Source of the DNA: Thermoguttaceae bacterium
Lineage (GTDB): Bacteria; Planctomycetota; Planctomycetia; Pirellulales; Thermoguttaceae
DNA length: 57,819 bases
Direction: 5' to 3'
Assembly: GCA_025060325.1 (NCBI GenBank)
Contig: JANXBW010000029.1
Location: 1-57,819, forward strand
In this document: positions 9,171 to 18,472 of the stretch, piece after piece
Numbering within the stretch: position 1 is the first letter of the stretch
Layout: every line of letters begins with the position of its first letter
Program-made: the position numbers and the translations under genes
The notes under the pieces: generated by a model
The model's input: the letters and a program-made list of their open reading frames with translations, nothing else
Database searches by the model: none
What the model was told of the DNA's origin: nothing

Positions 9171-9410
9171 TTAGCTTGCCGATTGTTCCAACTCGCGGAT
9201 GGCCTGGGAGGCAATCGCCAGGATCGCTTCCACCGTGCTTTTGGTCCTCTCCAGATCACCGGCTCCGGCAAACTGAACGGCCTGCTCGGCCAAAGCCCGA
9301 ACCCGTCGCCACCGTGCCGAGGGGCTTGCTTTTCCTGGCGTGTATCGGCCCTCGTTGGCCCATGTCGATTTGGGGGAAGCAGATTGTTTACGCTCAACCT
9401 GTTTTTTCAC
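9171..9410 (-). CDS. Small hypothetical protein, helix-rich
   Basis: A possible 79-residue protein starting at GTG 9410, chosen because GGGAGGG lies 10 bases upstream; the frame can also start from a TTG at 9452. Basic, Lys/Ser-rich residues come first, then an amphipathic helical half (RWRRVRALAEQAVQFAG and TVEAILAIASQAIRELEQS). It lies 116 bases after the large cytochrome gene on the same strand, so the two may be cotranscribed. I recognise no family. It could be a chance frame, although the helix pattern and ribosome-binding site favour a real gene. Confidence 0.4.
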   Translation of the reverse strand: MKKQVERKQSASPKSTWANEGRYTPGKASPSARWRRVRALAEQAVQFAGAGDLERTKSTVEAILAIASQAIRELEQSAS

Positions 9411-9526
9411 GTCGGAAAACCCTCCCGATTTGCCAATGGAGGCACCTGTCAAACCAAAAACACCTCAGACGGCCAGCTTTGCCCCCTTCCGAGTATCCAT
9501 CACACGGCGAAACAATCCCCGTGCTA

Positions 9527-12500
9527 CTAGTCCACGGGACCGGGCCGAATCACCCGCGGGGCCGTCTGGATTCGGGGCCTTACGGCAAGCCAATCTACCC
9601 CTTGGAATTCCGGGTCCGGAATGGCCCGAATTTCTTCCTCCCCATTGTAGGGACACATCGCGTCAATCCAAGCGATTAGCCGGGCAAGGCTTTCTTCGTC
9701 CACTTTCACTCCGTAGTGTTCACCGCTTGAACAAATTTCCACCAACCGGCTTCGGAAGGAAAGGGCTTTCATTGGCTCGGGCGTGCGATAGGCCGCCGGG
9801 TCACGCTGATCGTATCCTTCCACCATCAACATGCCGGCAATCCCAAACCCTGGCGGCACAATTGGCGGCGGGATATAAGGGCGGCCCCAGGTGGGATTGC
9901 CAGTTAGAAGAAAGTATGGCTCCGCAAACCCGAGCAACCCAGGCCGCGATGTAAAGTCCACAACCTTGACCGCTTCCCCCTGACCTTGATGACATCGGCC
10001 GCAGTAGCGGTCCAAAACAGGCTGCACATACCGCGGGTAACTGACCGTGTTATCTTCCCACGGCGGTGGAGTGATATGACGGACCGGTTGACGAAGGGGA
10101 AGGAAGCGAACGTCCGGCAGGGGGGCTCGGCTATGAGCTTCATGACAGCCGAGGCAGCCCCGGCGTTCCCCGGGCATAACGTGTACAAAGCTCCGCATGG
10201 TCTGGAGGGCTCGTCCCCTTTCGTCTAACAATTGGAAATGGAGCGGAAGACCTGCCGGGGCAAAAAAGGCCACCGATCCGTCCCTTTCCACCGGCACTGT
10301 GCCCAAAAGCCTTTTGACACCATCCGACTGAACCGCCGACACCACCGGTCCAGTGGACACATAGGGGCGCTTGTACCAATAGGTGTACGTCTTGTAATCG
10401 ATAGTCCAGACACGCAGGGCATGAACACGCCCCTCAAGTTCCGGTGGGGCATTTTGGTAAACACTGCCACTATACAGGACCCCAGGTTGCGGGTTTGCCC
10501 GCTCCGCGCGGGTGGGCCACAAAACCTCATCCGGCAGTACAGGCGGGCGAGGCCTCTTCCGCACCGGCTGAGCATAGAAGATGTTATGCACACCTTCGTA
10601 AATAAGTTCACGATTGCCGTGGATGTCCATCAGGTAAAGCACAAACTTCCCGCCCCGCTTGGCTGATACAAGGAAATCCTTCTCTCCCAGCGGATAGGGG
10701 GAATAGTAGGCGTCATATCGCCCTGGGCAATAGTAATCATTGGTCAGACAGGGGTTTGTGGGCCCATCGCCCGATTCCGGCCAGGGAAGTTCCTGCGTGA
10801 TTTTGTAAACGCCCTGGGGGAAATTAAATCCTTCCCGCGGATCAAGCATCCCCAAGCAGCCAGCAAACCAGTCGTGATGCGCCGAGCCGGTGAAAAGAAT
10901 CTTGCTTGTTCCCGGAATAACCCGGGCATCCTTAAGCAGATCAGGCCAAACGCTTTGGTTACCCCACACAACCTGAAGCTGTGTACCATCCGGTCGGACC
11001 GTCCACAAGCCCTGTGCTCGCCAAACCGGTTTGTCGGTGTATTCCCACCTTGTGTACAGGATCCGACCTTCCGGGGTTAATACCGGCAGATAATCCGGCT
11101 CGTTATTGGCGGAAATAAGATAAATATTTTTCCCATCGCGATCACACCGCGCCAATACGAAAGCGTTGGTGGGCGGCATACATCGCACATAAGTGTGGCC
11201 CCGCGTCGTCGAAAAAATGATGTGTCGATCATCCGGCAAATAAATCGGATCCAAATCGTCGTAGGGTCCGTCGGTAAGTTGACGAAGCTCCGACCCATCG
11301 ACTTTTACCTCATAAAGATGGAAGGACTTTTCATTATGAGGCTTAAAGCAAAAGAGCACCCGATCGGCATCAAAGGATAAGTCCGGCCGCCAAAACGAAC
11401 CATGAAGTGCCCCCTGCGGTGCAAGTTGACGTAACCGCCCGCCGGGATGGAGGCCTTCCAAAATGAGCAATCGGCCCCCCGGCACAGCCATGTAACCCAG
11501 CCGATGGCGGGTTTGATGATTCCACTCGCTCCCCTGAGGAAAAGGCTGATCAATGAAAAGCACACTGTCAAAGTCAACAACTGGGTTGCGGAAGAAGATC
11601 CGGCGTTTGAGCTCCCGAAGCCGGAAATAAAGTTCCCGATCCTCCCCTTCGCTTGGAACGGCGTTGCCCAAGCTGGCCAGCTCTGCCTGCTCGCTGGAAA
11701 GATCAAGCTGAGGGAAGTCCTGCTGTAAACGCCGCAGAAGTTTCCCCGCTTGCTCAAACTCCCGCCGAATCACCTCTGCCGTTGGTCGGCCGTCGGCCTG
11801 GTGAAGCCAATCGGCTTCTAAAACTGCCCGGGCCTCAGCCGGCGAAAGCGTTCGAGTCTTCGGGGTCACAGGCCGCACGTATGGCGCCACTGCCTCGTAG
11901 ATCTGTGGACGAAATGCAATCAACGGCCCAGCTAGGAGGATAAAATCCACAACGGACTCGACATTCGGCGATATCTCGCTTCGAAGTTGCAGGAATCGGG
12001 CAGCCAGAGCGTCAACGCGTCTCCAGTGCTCCCGATCTTTATCGGACTGCTTGGCCCATTGCTCAGGAGTAATGGGCCGATATTCCACAAGAAGTGCGGC
12101 CAAATGGTCGGCCGATGCCAGGAGTTTTTCTTGCCCGCCGCTTGAGAAAAGATCAACTAACCGGAGTCCTGTGTAGGCGGTTAACTGCTCTGCCTCCGTT
12201 CGAAAGTCTTTCGTCACAAGCTGAGCCAAAAGGGCTCGCGTGGCAGGTGACGGTGCCTCAATTCCATTGCAGGTCAATGCGGAGATCATCCACGCTAGGG
12301 TGGACGAAAAACTACCATGTTTACGGTACCCTCCCAGCAATTGGCTTGCAACGGGGTCTTTGCGCACAAGCTCGGTTAGCCCCAAGTGCCAAATGGCCGC
12401 AATAGCAGATGGCTCGAGCGGCCGATCAAACACAGCCAATTCGTCCATTAGCCCCTGGAAATTCTCGGTCCCGCTAAGAGAACCAAGGTAGGGAGCCGCC

Positions 12501-13186
12501 TCGCCACCCGAGTGAAGCCGTCCTGGCCGTTCAAGCGAGCCGATAAGCATCCCATCCAGATAAACCCGCATGGTCTGGCCGTCGAAGGTTGCTGCCACAT
12601 GGTGCCATGCCCCGTCGAGGACATAAGCAGGTTCAATCGGCGCATCACATTCAAGGTAAACGCCGTCCACATTAAGGCCTAACGCTAGATGCCGGCCATG
12701 GTCTTGAAATGAAAACAGAATCCGCCGGTCGCCATCTTCTTTGCGGAGAATCTCGCGATATGTGGAAAGCTCGCGGGGCATCACCCAGGCCATGATGGTC
12801 AGTCCCTCCAACTGGCCCCACCAAGGGCTGTTGGGAATGGCCAGGTGATGTTCACCCTCAAGGAGGATCGCTTGGCCGAAAACACCTGGTGCCGCCTGAT
12901 AGGCTCCGCGATGGGCAGGAGTCGGTCGCCCGTGCCAACCTGCAGGCCCAGCATCTTCCAAAATTCCCGCAGGGGGCGGGCCATCAAATGACCAATAAGC
13001 CACCGGCGGAGTACCTGCCGGAGCAAGCGAGGGCGGAAGCTTCGCCGGCTGATCCGCTAACACAGGATCGGTAAAGCCCCCGGCCAGAACACAAGCCATA
13101 AAGCAGCACACCAGATATGTGCGCCGCTTTGGGGCACCGATTCTCCGGTGGTAGCGTTGACGTAATACCGCAAAAGAGCAGCACAT
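9527..13186 (-). CDS. Secreted LamG / hydrazine-synthase-alpha-like diheme cytochrome
   Basis: A 1219-residue exported protein. A signal sequence (YLVCCFMACVLAGG, ending VLAD near residue 45) is followed by a LamG/concanavalin-like domain (about 60-265: VAYWSFD, AWVMPRE, WHHVAATFDGQTMRVYLDG). A helical linker and a long beta-propeller-like section follow (LYEVKVDGSELRQLTDGPYDDLDPIYLPD). The C-terminal part has two haem c motifs, CLGCH near residue 1010 and CGRCH near 1062. The propeller-plus-haem arrangement resembles hydrazine synthase alpha subunit-like proteins, which are widespread in planctomycetes that do not perform anammox. A hydrazine function should therefore not be assumed, since no beta/gamma partner is nearby. 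The ATG is preceded by a GGAG element. It probably acts in the periplasm in electron transfer or binding; its partner is unknown. Confidence 0.88.
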   Translation of the reverse strand: MCCSFAVLRQRYHRRIGAPKRRTYLVCCFMACVLAGGFTDPVLADQPAKLPPSLAPAGTPPVAYWSFDGPPPAGILEDAGPAGWHGRPTPAHRGAYQAAPGVFGQAILLEGEHHLAIPNSPWWGQLEGLTIMAWVMPRELSTYREILRKEDGDRRILFSFQDHGRHLALGLNVDGVYLECDAPIEPAYVLDGAWHHVAATFDGQTMRVYLDGMLIGSLERPGRLHSGGEAAPYLGSLSGTENFQGLMDELAVFDRPLEPSAIAAIWHLGLTELVRKDPVASQLLGGYRKHGSFSSTLAWMISALTCNGIEAPSPATRALLAQLVTKDFRTEAEQLTAYTGLRLVDLFSSGGQEKLLASADHLAALLVEYRPITPEQWAKQSDKDREHWRRVDALAARFLQLRSEISPNVESVVDFILLAGPLIAFRPQIYEAVAPYVRPVTPKTRTLSPAEARAVLEADWLHQADGRPTAEVIRREFEQAGKLLRRLQQDFPQLDLSSEQAELASLGNAVPSEGEDRELYFRLRELKRRIFFRNPVVDFDSVLFIDQPFPQGSEWNHQTRHRLGYMAVPGGRLLILEGLHPGGRLRQLAPQGALHGSFWRPDLSFDADRVLFCFKPHNEKSFHLYEVKVDGSELRQLTDGPYDDLDPIYLPDDRHIIFSTTRGHTYVRCMPPTNAFVLARCDRDGKNIYLISANNEPDYLPVLTPEGRILYTRWEYTDKPVWRAQGLWTVRPDGTQLQVVWGNQSVWPDLLKDARVIPGTSKILFTGSAHHDWFAGCLGMLDPREGFNFPQGVYKITQELPWPESGDGPTNPCLTNDYYCPGRYDAYYSPYPLGEKDFLVSAKRGGKFVLYLMDIHGNRELIYEGVHNIFYAQPVRKRPRPPVLPDEVLWPTRAERANPQPGVLYSGSVYQNAPPELEGRVHALRVWTIDYKTYTYWYKRPYVSTGPVVSAVQSDGVKRLLGTVPVERDGSVAFFAPAGLPLHFQLLDERGRALQTMRSFVHVMPGERRGCLGCHEAHSRAPLPDVRFLPLRQPVRHITPPPWEDNTVSYPRYVQPVLDRYCGRCHQGQGEAVKVVDFTSRPGLLGFAEPYFLLTGNPTWGRPYIPPPIVPPGFGIAGMLMVEGYDQRDPAAYRTPEPMKALSFRSRLVEICSSGEHYGVKVDEESLARLIAWIDAMCPYNGEEEIRAIPDPEFQGVDWLAVRPRIQTAPRVIRPGPVD

Positions 13187-13918
13187 TTTGAATATCTCCG
13201 CTTTTCTTATTGCCGCTCTCTCCCGAGAAAGCTGCTAGCTATTCTGAGCCGGTGAACCCGTGTAGGTCAAGCAATTAGCCGAACAGCGTTGGTAAAAGCA
13301 AGGATCATGGGTGCCCTTCGCACTTGCCAAAGACCGCCGACTTCCCTCGGCCTTTACCTTGCCGAGCTACCCGAGCACGTGCCCGGTTTATTCGACGGTG
13401 CCCATTATTCCCATCTTTAAGGTGCGCTACGAACTATCGGCATAACCTAATCTCGCGGAAAATGCCGGCCCTCCATGGCAAAGACAAAACATGTCGACAA
13501 AAGGCAACACTGCCTCCTGCCGGTTGGACAATCCTTTACTTTTGGCCTAAGTTTGCTTGGGGTAATCATGCCATAGCTTGCAAACAGTCCCTACTTTGTC
13601 GGCAAAATCGCTTCATCGAATCTGCGACTTGCCGAGGTGCTGGTGTACACCCCTGGTACGGGACGGAGGACCACCGAGTAGTGGACAAACGGGGCAACGA
13701 GATCGCCAAGCTCTTGGCCAACTGCCCAGGAAACACGATTTTGTCAATAACGCGTGCCAATCAGGCGAATGCCTGCCCAAAGGTCGCGCAGGCTTTGCGC
13801 CCAAGCGGCTTCCCTTTGCCGCCTGGCGCTAGCGGCGACCATGCCCAGCTAGCGCCGGGCGAAGGGGACCCAGGAGTTTTCAAAAACCCCTTCACGAAAT
13901 GAAGATTGAAGGATCACT
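13187..13918. other. Spacer between divergent genes with a strong hairpin
   Basis: This 732-base stretch separates the cytochrome gene (- strand) from the histidine kinase gene (+ strand), so it must hold promoters for both. A 192-codon open frame covers part of it, but its composition is not protein-like. The one clear structure is the hairpin at 13821-13860, listed separately. Confidence 0.6.
13821..13860 (+). promoter_or_regulatory. 12-bp inverted repeat upstream of the sensor kinase gene
   Basis: The left arm GCCTGGCGCTAG (13821-13832) pairs with the right arm CTAGCGCCGGGC (13849-13860) around a 16-base loop, with a single G-T pair in the stem. It lies 58 bases before the kinase start codon. 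It could be an operator, a leader hairpin or a terminator-like barrier. There is no T-run after it, so a simple terminator is unlikely. Confidence 0.45.
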
Positions 13919-15607
13919 ATGCGAGAAGGAGGCGGTCTTCGTCAACACGCACGATGCCTTCTTGCGGTGGTGTTACCGCTTCTAGGTGGCGTGGGCGGAA
14001 GCCTGGTGTTGGGCTTCCTGGAGAAGGAGCTGCCCGGGGTATCTTCCCCGCTAGGCACCCTGGGAGTGCTCGCCGGGGCACTTGTCGGGGGCGGAGCGGG
14101 CCTTTTCCTTCTTGTTCACGATCGAAAGAAAGCTCTTGTCCACTTCCGTTCCCTGTGTGAACCTGATACTTATGTCCACAGTGGGGGAACCGGCCCCGAT
14201 TTCCTCCCGCCATTGCCCTCGGATTCCTTTTGGGGCCGATTAAGTCAACTGGTTAGCCAGGCGCTTGGCCGGCTTGGCCGGGAGCTTGCTCACAGCCAAC
14301 AGGCTCGGGCCGCCATGGAAGTGCGAATCCGGCGGGCCCAAGAGCAAGCCCGGCGGGCGGAGCTTGTCCTGGGAAGTTTACCCCACCCGGTGTTTATCCT
14401 CGATGCCAATCGCCAGCTTGTGTATGCCAATCGGGCGGCACAGGAGACACTGGGGTGGGACGCCCAAGCTTTCGGCCGGCCGATCGACGAGATCGTCCGC
14501 TGCGAACAACTGCGTTCTGCCATCTCCGCGGGATGGCGACGCAACTTTTCACTTCCCCGCGTGGAGGAAGTGGAGATTACCCTCCCCAGTGGTGCGCGGG
14601 AATCATTTTGTTGCCGGATTGTCCGCTTCTTAGCAGGGGGCTCCCCGCAAGAAGGTAGCGGGGCCAACCAGCCCCCGGAGTCAAGCGAGTCACCGGCCGG
14701 CCCGGTGCCCAGCGTGAAAGAAAGCGGAAATGGCTCCTCCGGCACCCTAGCACCCGTAGCGGGAGCGAGGAGCCCATCGTGTGGAGCTCTGTCGGATGTG
14801 CTCGGTGAGAAGCCAGTTGGTCCCGGCCGTCCATGCGGCCCGGAGGAGTCGGCCTTTACCGGCATGGCGGTGATTCTAGAGGAGCGGACTGACCTTCGGG
14901 CACTCCGCAGTCAGGAAGCAGCTTTTCTCTCGGCCGTTAGCCACGAGATGAAAACACCGCTTGCCAGCATCCGGGCCTATGCGGAACTTCTGGCCGACAG
15001 TGATGGCCAGGACAGTACCGCGCGAGAGGAGTTTCTGACAGTTATCAACACACAAGTGGAACGTCTTCAGCGGCTGGTCCAAGGCCTTCTGGACCTTGCC
15101 AAGATTGAGGCCGGGATCCTTCAGGTCAACAAAGCGGTTTACTCCATAAACGAGATATTAGAGCAAGCTGCCAATGTCGTTCGCCCGGCGGCTGAGGCAA
15201 AATCCATTCGATTGGTAACCGATCTTAGCCCGCTTTTTCTGCCGGTGTGTGTCGACCGCGACCTGATGCTTCAAGCGGCGATCAATCTCCTTTCCAATGC
15301 CGTCAAATACACGCCCACAGGAGGCCGAGTTACCCTCCGCAGTCGGCTTGATAACAACGAGGTGTTCTTCCAGGTGGAAGACACAGGGGTCGGTCTGACC
15401 GAGGAAGAATGTCGACGAATCTTCGAGCGTTTTTACCGGGTCAAACGCAACGAACAAATGGCTGAGGGAACCGGACTAGGTCTTGCGCTTGTGAAATCAA
15501 TTGTGGAGGACCTGCACGGCGGCAGGATTTCGGTGGAAAGCACCGTGGGCAAAGGCACAACCTTCACGGTGCGTCTGTCCGTTCAGCAAGTCTTACCGGT
15601 TAACTAA
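13919..15607 (+). CDS. PAS-domain membrane sensor histidine kinase
   Basis: A 562-residue kinase. Two N-terminal hydrophobic segments (about residues 10-32 and 43-65) anchor it in the membrane with almost no external loop, so it probably senses an intracellular or membrane signal. A coiled linker leads to a PAS domain (about 150-235). Next is a Pro/Gly/Ser-rich stretch of about 70 residues that looks like an insertion within or after the PAS region. The kinase core has an H box (SHEMKTPL, His near 341), an N box (NLLSNAVKY, near 456), G1 (DTGVGL) and G2 (GTGLGLAL, near 516). AAGGA precedes the ATG. The stand-alone receiver about 170 bases downstream is the likely phosphorylation partner. Confidence 0.93.
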   Translation: MREGGGLRQHARCLLAVVLPLLGGVGGSLVLGFLEKELPGVSSPLGTLGVLAGALVGGGAGLFLLVHDRKKALVHFRSLCEPDTYVHSGGTGPDFLPPLPSDSFWGRLSQLVSQALGRLGRELAHSQQARAAMEVRIRRAQEQARRAELVLGSLPHPVFILDANRQLVYANRAAQETLGWDAQAFGRPIDEIVRCEQLRSAISAGWRRNFSLPRVEEVEITLPSGARESFCCRIVRFLAGGSPQEGSGANQPPESSESPAGPVPSVKESGNGSSGTLAPVAGARSPSCGALSDVLGEKPVGPGRPCGPEESAFTGMAVILEERTDLRALRSQEAAFLSAVSHEMKTPLASIRAYAELLADSDGQDSTAREEFLTVINTQVERLQRLVQGLLDLAKIEAGILQVNKAVYSINEILEQAANVVRPAAEAKSIRLVTDLSPLFLPVCVDRDLMLQAAINLLSNAVKYTPTGGRVTLRSRLDNNEVFFQVEDTGVGLTEEECRRIFERFYRVKRNEQMAEGTGLGLALVKSIVEDLHGGRISVESTVGKGTTFTVRLSVQQVLPVN

Positions 15608-15779
15608 TGTCCCAGGCGGGGTTTGTGGATAATGTGCTGAGGCAAACGGCCACCACCTATGCTGGGCGAGGACCGAAACGTTTCCTGTACCGCCCGGAAG
15701 CGTTTGCCTGCTTCGTCCGATGGCGGTATTGGTCAAAGGGTGAGCAAGCCCCACGTCCTTAGCAAAAGGAACAACACGC

Positions 15780-16178
15780 ATGAAAGGAAGAATCCTCCTA
15801 TGTGATGACGAAGTCACCATCCTCCGGGCGGCGGCGTTCAAGTTGGCCCGGGCAGGGTTTATTGTCGAGGAAGCTTACGACGGGGAAGAGGCGTGGAGCA
15901 AAATCGTGGTTAATCCCCCGGACGTTTTGATAACCGACTATCAGATGCCCCGGCTTACTGGGCTTGAGTTAATCGCCCGGCTCCGCAGCCAACCCCAGTT
16001 CTCAGAAATAGCGATTGTGCTCCTAACCGCCAAGGGGTTCGAGTTGCCGTGCAAGGAACTTTGTGCCAAGTGGGCGATTCACCGGATTGTGGATAAGCCG
16101 TTTAGTCCCCGGGAACTTCTCCAGATTGTGGAAGCAATCTTCGCGGAGCGACCAAAGCCGGCGATTGCCGCGGTTTAG
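15780..16178 (+). CDS. Stand-alone response regulator receiver (CheY-like)
   Basis: A 132-residue single receiver domain without an output domain. The acidic pocket D9/D10, phospho-acceptor D53 (DVLITDYQMP), T83 (LLTAKG) and K106 (VDKPF) are all present, so it should be phosphorylatable. AAGGA precedes the ATG. It lies between the sensor kinase and the STAS gene on the same strand, which suggests a phosphorelay or partner-switching role feeding the secretion genes downstream; that link is inferred from position only. Confidence 0.93.
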   Translation: MKGRILLCDDEVTILRAAAFKLARAGFIVEEAYDGEEAWSKIVVNPPDVLITDYQMPRLTGLELIARLRSQPQFSEIAIVLLTAKGFELPCKELCAKWAIHRIVDKPFSPRELLQIVEAIFAERPKPAIAAV

Positions 16179-16263
16179 CGGCCACAGGGAAGCCTGCCTG
16201 GAGGCTGGGACGCCCGGGGGTGGAGCCTTCGGGCCGGACTGCCTTCATATGGAGTGAGACATC

Positions 16264-16611
16264 ATGATGGCCACTCCCCTTTCCGCAGAAACTTTTGGGC
16301 CAGTCACAGTGGTGCACGCTCCTGAAGAGCTTAGCGGGGATCAGGTGGAGAGCTTCCGGCAAGCTGTGCTGGCCCTTCCCCAGCGGTGCATTGTGCTTGA
16401 CCTTGACCGGACCGAACTTTTGGACAGCGCCGGCCTAACGGCGATTGCTGACTTAGGGGATCAGATTCGCTTGCAAAGTGGACAGCTAAAAATCGCTACG
16501 TCCGACCCGATTAATCGCAAGATCCTCGAAATTACCCGGCTTGATCAGGAACTAGAGGTCCTGCCCAGCGTGCTTGAGGCGGTGCGTAGCTTCCGCCAAG
16601 AACTGGGGTAA
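16264..16611 (+). CDS. STAS-domain anti-sigma-factor-antagonist-like protein
   Basis: A 115-residue STAS-domain protein of the SpoIIAA type. The conserved switch motif is present as ELLDSAGLTA, with Ser55 at the position phosphorylated by partner kinases in SpoIIAA-like proteins. No cognate RsbW-like anti-sigma kinase is adjacent; the upstream histidine kinase has a different architecture. The start is one of two consecutive ATG codons after GGAGTGAG. It shares strand and spacing with the receiver upstream and the GspE gene 81 bases downstream. Confidence 0.9.
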   Translation: MMATPLSAETFGPVTVVHAPEELSGDQVESFRQAVLALPQRCIVLDLDRTELLDSAGLTAIADLGDQIRLQSGQLKIATSDPINRKILEITRLDQELEVLPSVLEAVRSFRQELG

Positions 16612-16692
16612 AACTTTGGATAGTAAGTCAACTGACGCATGTGCTTGCGACTCCCGGTTCCTGGTGTTGACGACTAAAACGGAGGAAACTCA

Positions 16693-18420
16693 GTGGCGGC
16701 GGTAACGACCTTAGGCACGCGCCGACGGCTGGGCGAAATTCTCGTAGCCAAGGGGTACTTGTCGCCCGAGGCCCTGGAGCAAGCTCTCAGCAAGCAAAGG
16801 GAGCTTGGTCCGGGCAAATTGTTGGGCGAACTCCTGGTGGAAGAGGGTCTCTGCACAGAAGAGCAAATCCTCGAATCCCTTGCCGAGGAGACGGGGATTC
16901 CCTTTGCCCGAATTGAGGGCCGACTCTTCGACCCGGCGGTGGCCGAACTTCTTCCCCGCGAATACATCGAAAACAATTTAGTCTTGCCCCTCTTCCGCGT
17001 GCGCGACAAGCTCTTTGTCGCCACGTGTGAACCAACGAATGCCTTCTTGGCCGACGAGCTTCGGCTGCTTACGCATTTGGACGTGCACTTAGTGGCGGCC
17101 ACCGCTCGAGATATCCGCCGGGCGATTACAACCCTACCTAATGCCCGCGTGTTTGTCATCGACGATATCATCGGCGATTCAGCCGAGGCCGATCTCACCC
17201 TTATTGAGGAGGCGATTGAGGACCTCGGCAACGTGGAGGAAATTGCCGGCCAATCGCCGGTCATCCGATTAGTCAACTACATCATCTACAATGCTGTCCG
17301 CGAGGGGGCAAGCGACATTCACATTGAGCCGGCCGAACGCTGCGTGCGGGTACGCTATCGAATTGACGGCCGATTGCACAAAGCGCTGGAAGTTCCTCTC
17401 CACCTTTTGCCCGCCCTCACGAGCCGCATCAAAATTATGGCCTCGCTGGATATCAGCGAGCGCCGGTTGCCCCAGGACGGCCGTATTCAAGCTGCCTTGG
17501 AGGGCAGAAAGATCGATCTGCGAGTGAGCATCTTCCCCACCATTCGCGGCGAGAAAACCGTCATCCGGGTTTTGGATACCCGGAATGTCTCGCTCAACCT
17601 CGAAGAACTTGGTTTTGCCGAAGAGGTCCTTAGCAAATTTCGTCAACTTATCCATGCTCCCAATGGCATCATCTTAGTGACGGGCCCTACAGGCAGCGGC
17701 AAATCGACCACGCTTTATGCTGCACTCAATGAAATCGCCTCGATGGAAATCAACATTTGCACCGTCGAGGATCCGATCGAGTACCACTTACCTCTTATCA
17801 ACCAATTCCAAGTACAGGAAAAGATTGGCCTAACCTTCTCCCGAGCCCTTCGTACACTTTTGCGACAAGACCCAGATGTGATCATGGTGGGCGAAATCCG
17901 GGACGAGGAAACAGCTCGTACAGCCATTCAGGCCGCTCTTACCGGCCACCTCGTTCTCAGCACACTGCACACGAATGATGCTTGCGCGACCATCACCCGG
18001 CTAGTCAACATGGGGATTGAACCATACTTGATTAGCGCGTCGCTGAATGGGGTGCTGGCTCAGCGGTTGGTTCGCCGGGTGTGTGTTCGCTGTCGAGAGG
18101 CGACAGAAATCCCCCGGCCGATGCGAAAGATCTTCGAACGTCTCCAGCTTCCCTGCGAAGCCCTCTACCGGGGCGTAGGATGTCGCAGCTGCCGCAATAC
18201 CGGGTACAAAGGTCGCCTCGGCCTTCACGAGCTCCTTGTGTTGACCGAGGAAATCCGCGATGCCATTGTCGCCGGCAGTAACGTGGGACAATTGCGTCGG
18301 CTAGCCTCCGCGGCGGGCATGATTGAGCTTCGCGTGGACGGTTTGCGAAAGGTCCGCGAGGGACTAACCACCGTGGAAGAGGTCTTTCGTGTTGTCGGCG
18401 AATTGAGCGACAGTGCCTAG
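16693..18420 (+). CDS. Type II secretion / type IV pilus assembly ATPase (GspE/PilB family)
   Basis: A 575-residue secretion ATPase starting at GTG, with GGAGGAAA placed correctly upstream. The N-terminal MshEN/T2SSE_N region (about 1-150) begins with the typical GEILVAKGYLSPEALEQAL helix pattern. The ATPase core has Walker A GPTGSGKST (about 331-339), the Asp box EDPIEY, Walker B DVIMVGEIRD (about 393) and a His box TLHTNDA. A zinc-binding C-terminal element has CVRC (about 464) and CRSCRNTG (about 497). It would power pseudopilus or pilus assembly at the cytoplasmic face. The inner-membrane platform gene follows directly. No pilin, secretin or prepilin peptidase gene is in the window, so GspE and PilB roles cannot be separated. 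Confidence 0.95.
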   Translation: MAAVTTLGTRRRLGEILVAKGYLSPEALEQALSKQRELGPGKLLGELLVEEGLCTEEQILESLAEETGIPFARIEGRLFDPAVAELLPREYIENNLVLPLFRVRDKLFVATCEPTNAFLADELRLLTHLDVHLVAATARDIRRAITTLPNARVFVIDDIIGDSAEADLTLIEEAIEDLGNVEEIAGQSPVIRLVNYIIYNAVREGASDIHIEPAERCVRVRYRIDGRLHKALEVPLHLLPALTSRIKIMASLDISERRLPQDGRIQAALEGRKIDLRVSIFPTIRGEKTVIRVLDTRNVSLNLEELGFAEEVLSKFRQLIHAPNGIILVTGPTGSGKSTTLYAALNEIASMEINICTVEDPIEYHLPLINQFQVQEKIGLTFSRALRTLLRQDPDVIMVGEIRDEETARTAIQAALTGHLVLSTLHTNDACATITRLVNMGIEPYLISASLNGVLAQRLVRRVCVRCREATEIPRPMRKIFERLQLPCEALYRGVGCRSCRNTGYKGRLGLHELLVLTEEIRDAIVAGSNVGQLRRLASAAGMIELRVDGLRKVREGLTTVEEVFRVVGELSDSA

Positions 18421-18427
18421 CCCAAAC

Positions 18428-18469
18428 ATGAAAAGGAATGCCTGCCTAAATGTAAAAAGGAATCCCTAA
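18428..18469 (+). promoter_or_regulatory. Possible 13-codon leader ORF between gspE and gspF
   Basis: In the 52-base gap, an ATG at 18428 opens a 13-codon frame (MKRNACLNVKRNP) whose TAA ends 3 bases before the platform-gene ATG. The frame contains the direct repeat AAAAGGAAT twice, the second copy serving as the ribosome-binding region of the next gene. This geometry would allow translational coupling, but an opening this short can occur by chance. Confidence 0.25.
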
Positions 18470-18472
18470 GCC

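Noticed and set aside
13324-13902. 192-codon open frame before the sensor kinase
   Set aside because: Composition is not protein-like, no family is recognisable and it lacks a ribosome-binding site. It also contains the strong hairpin.
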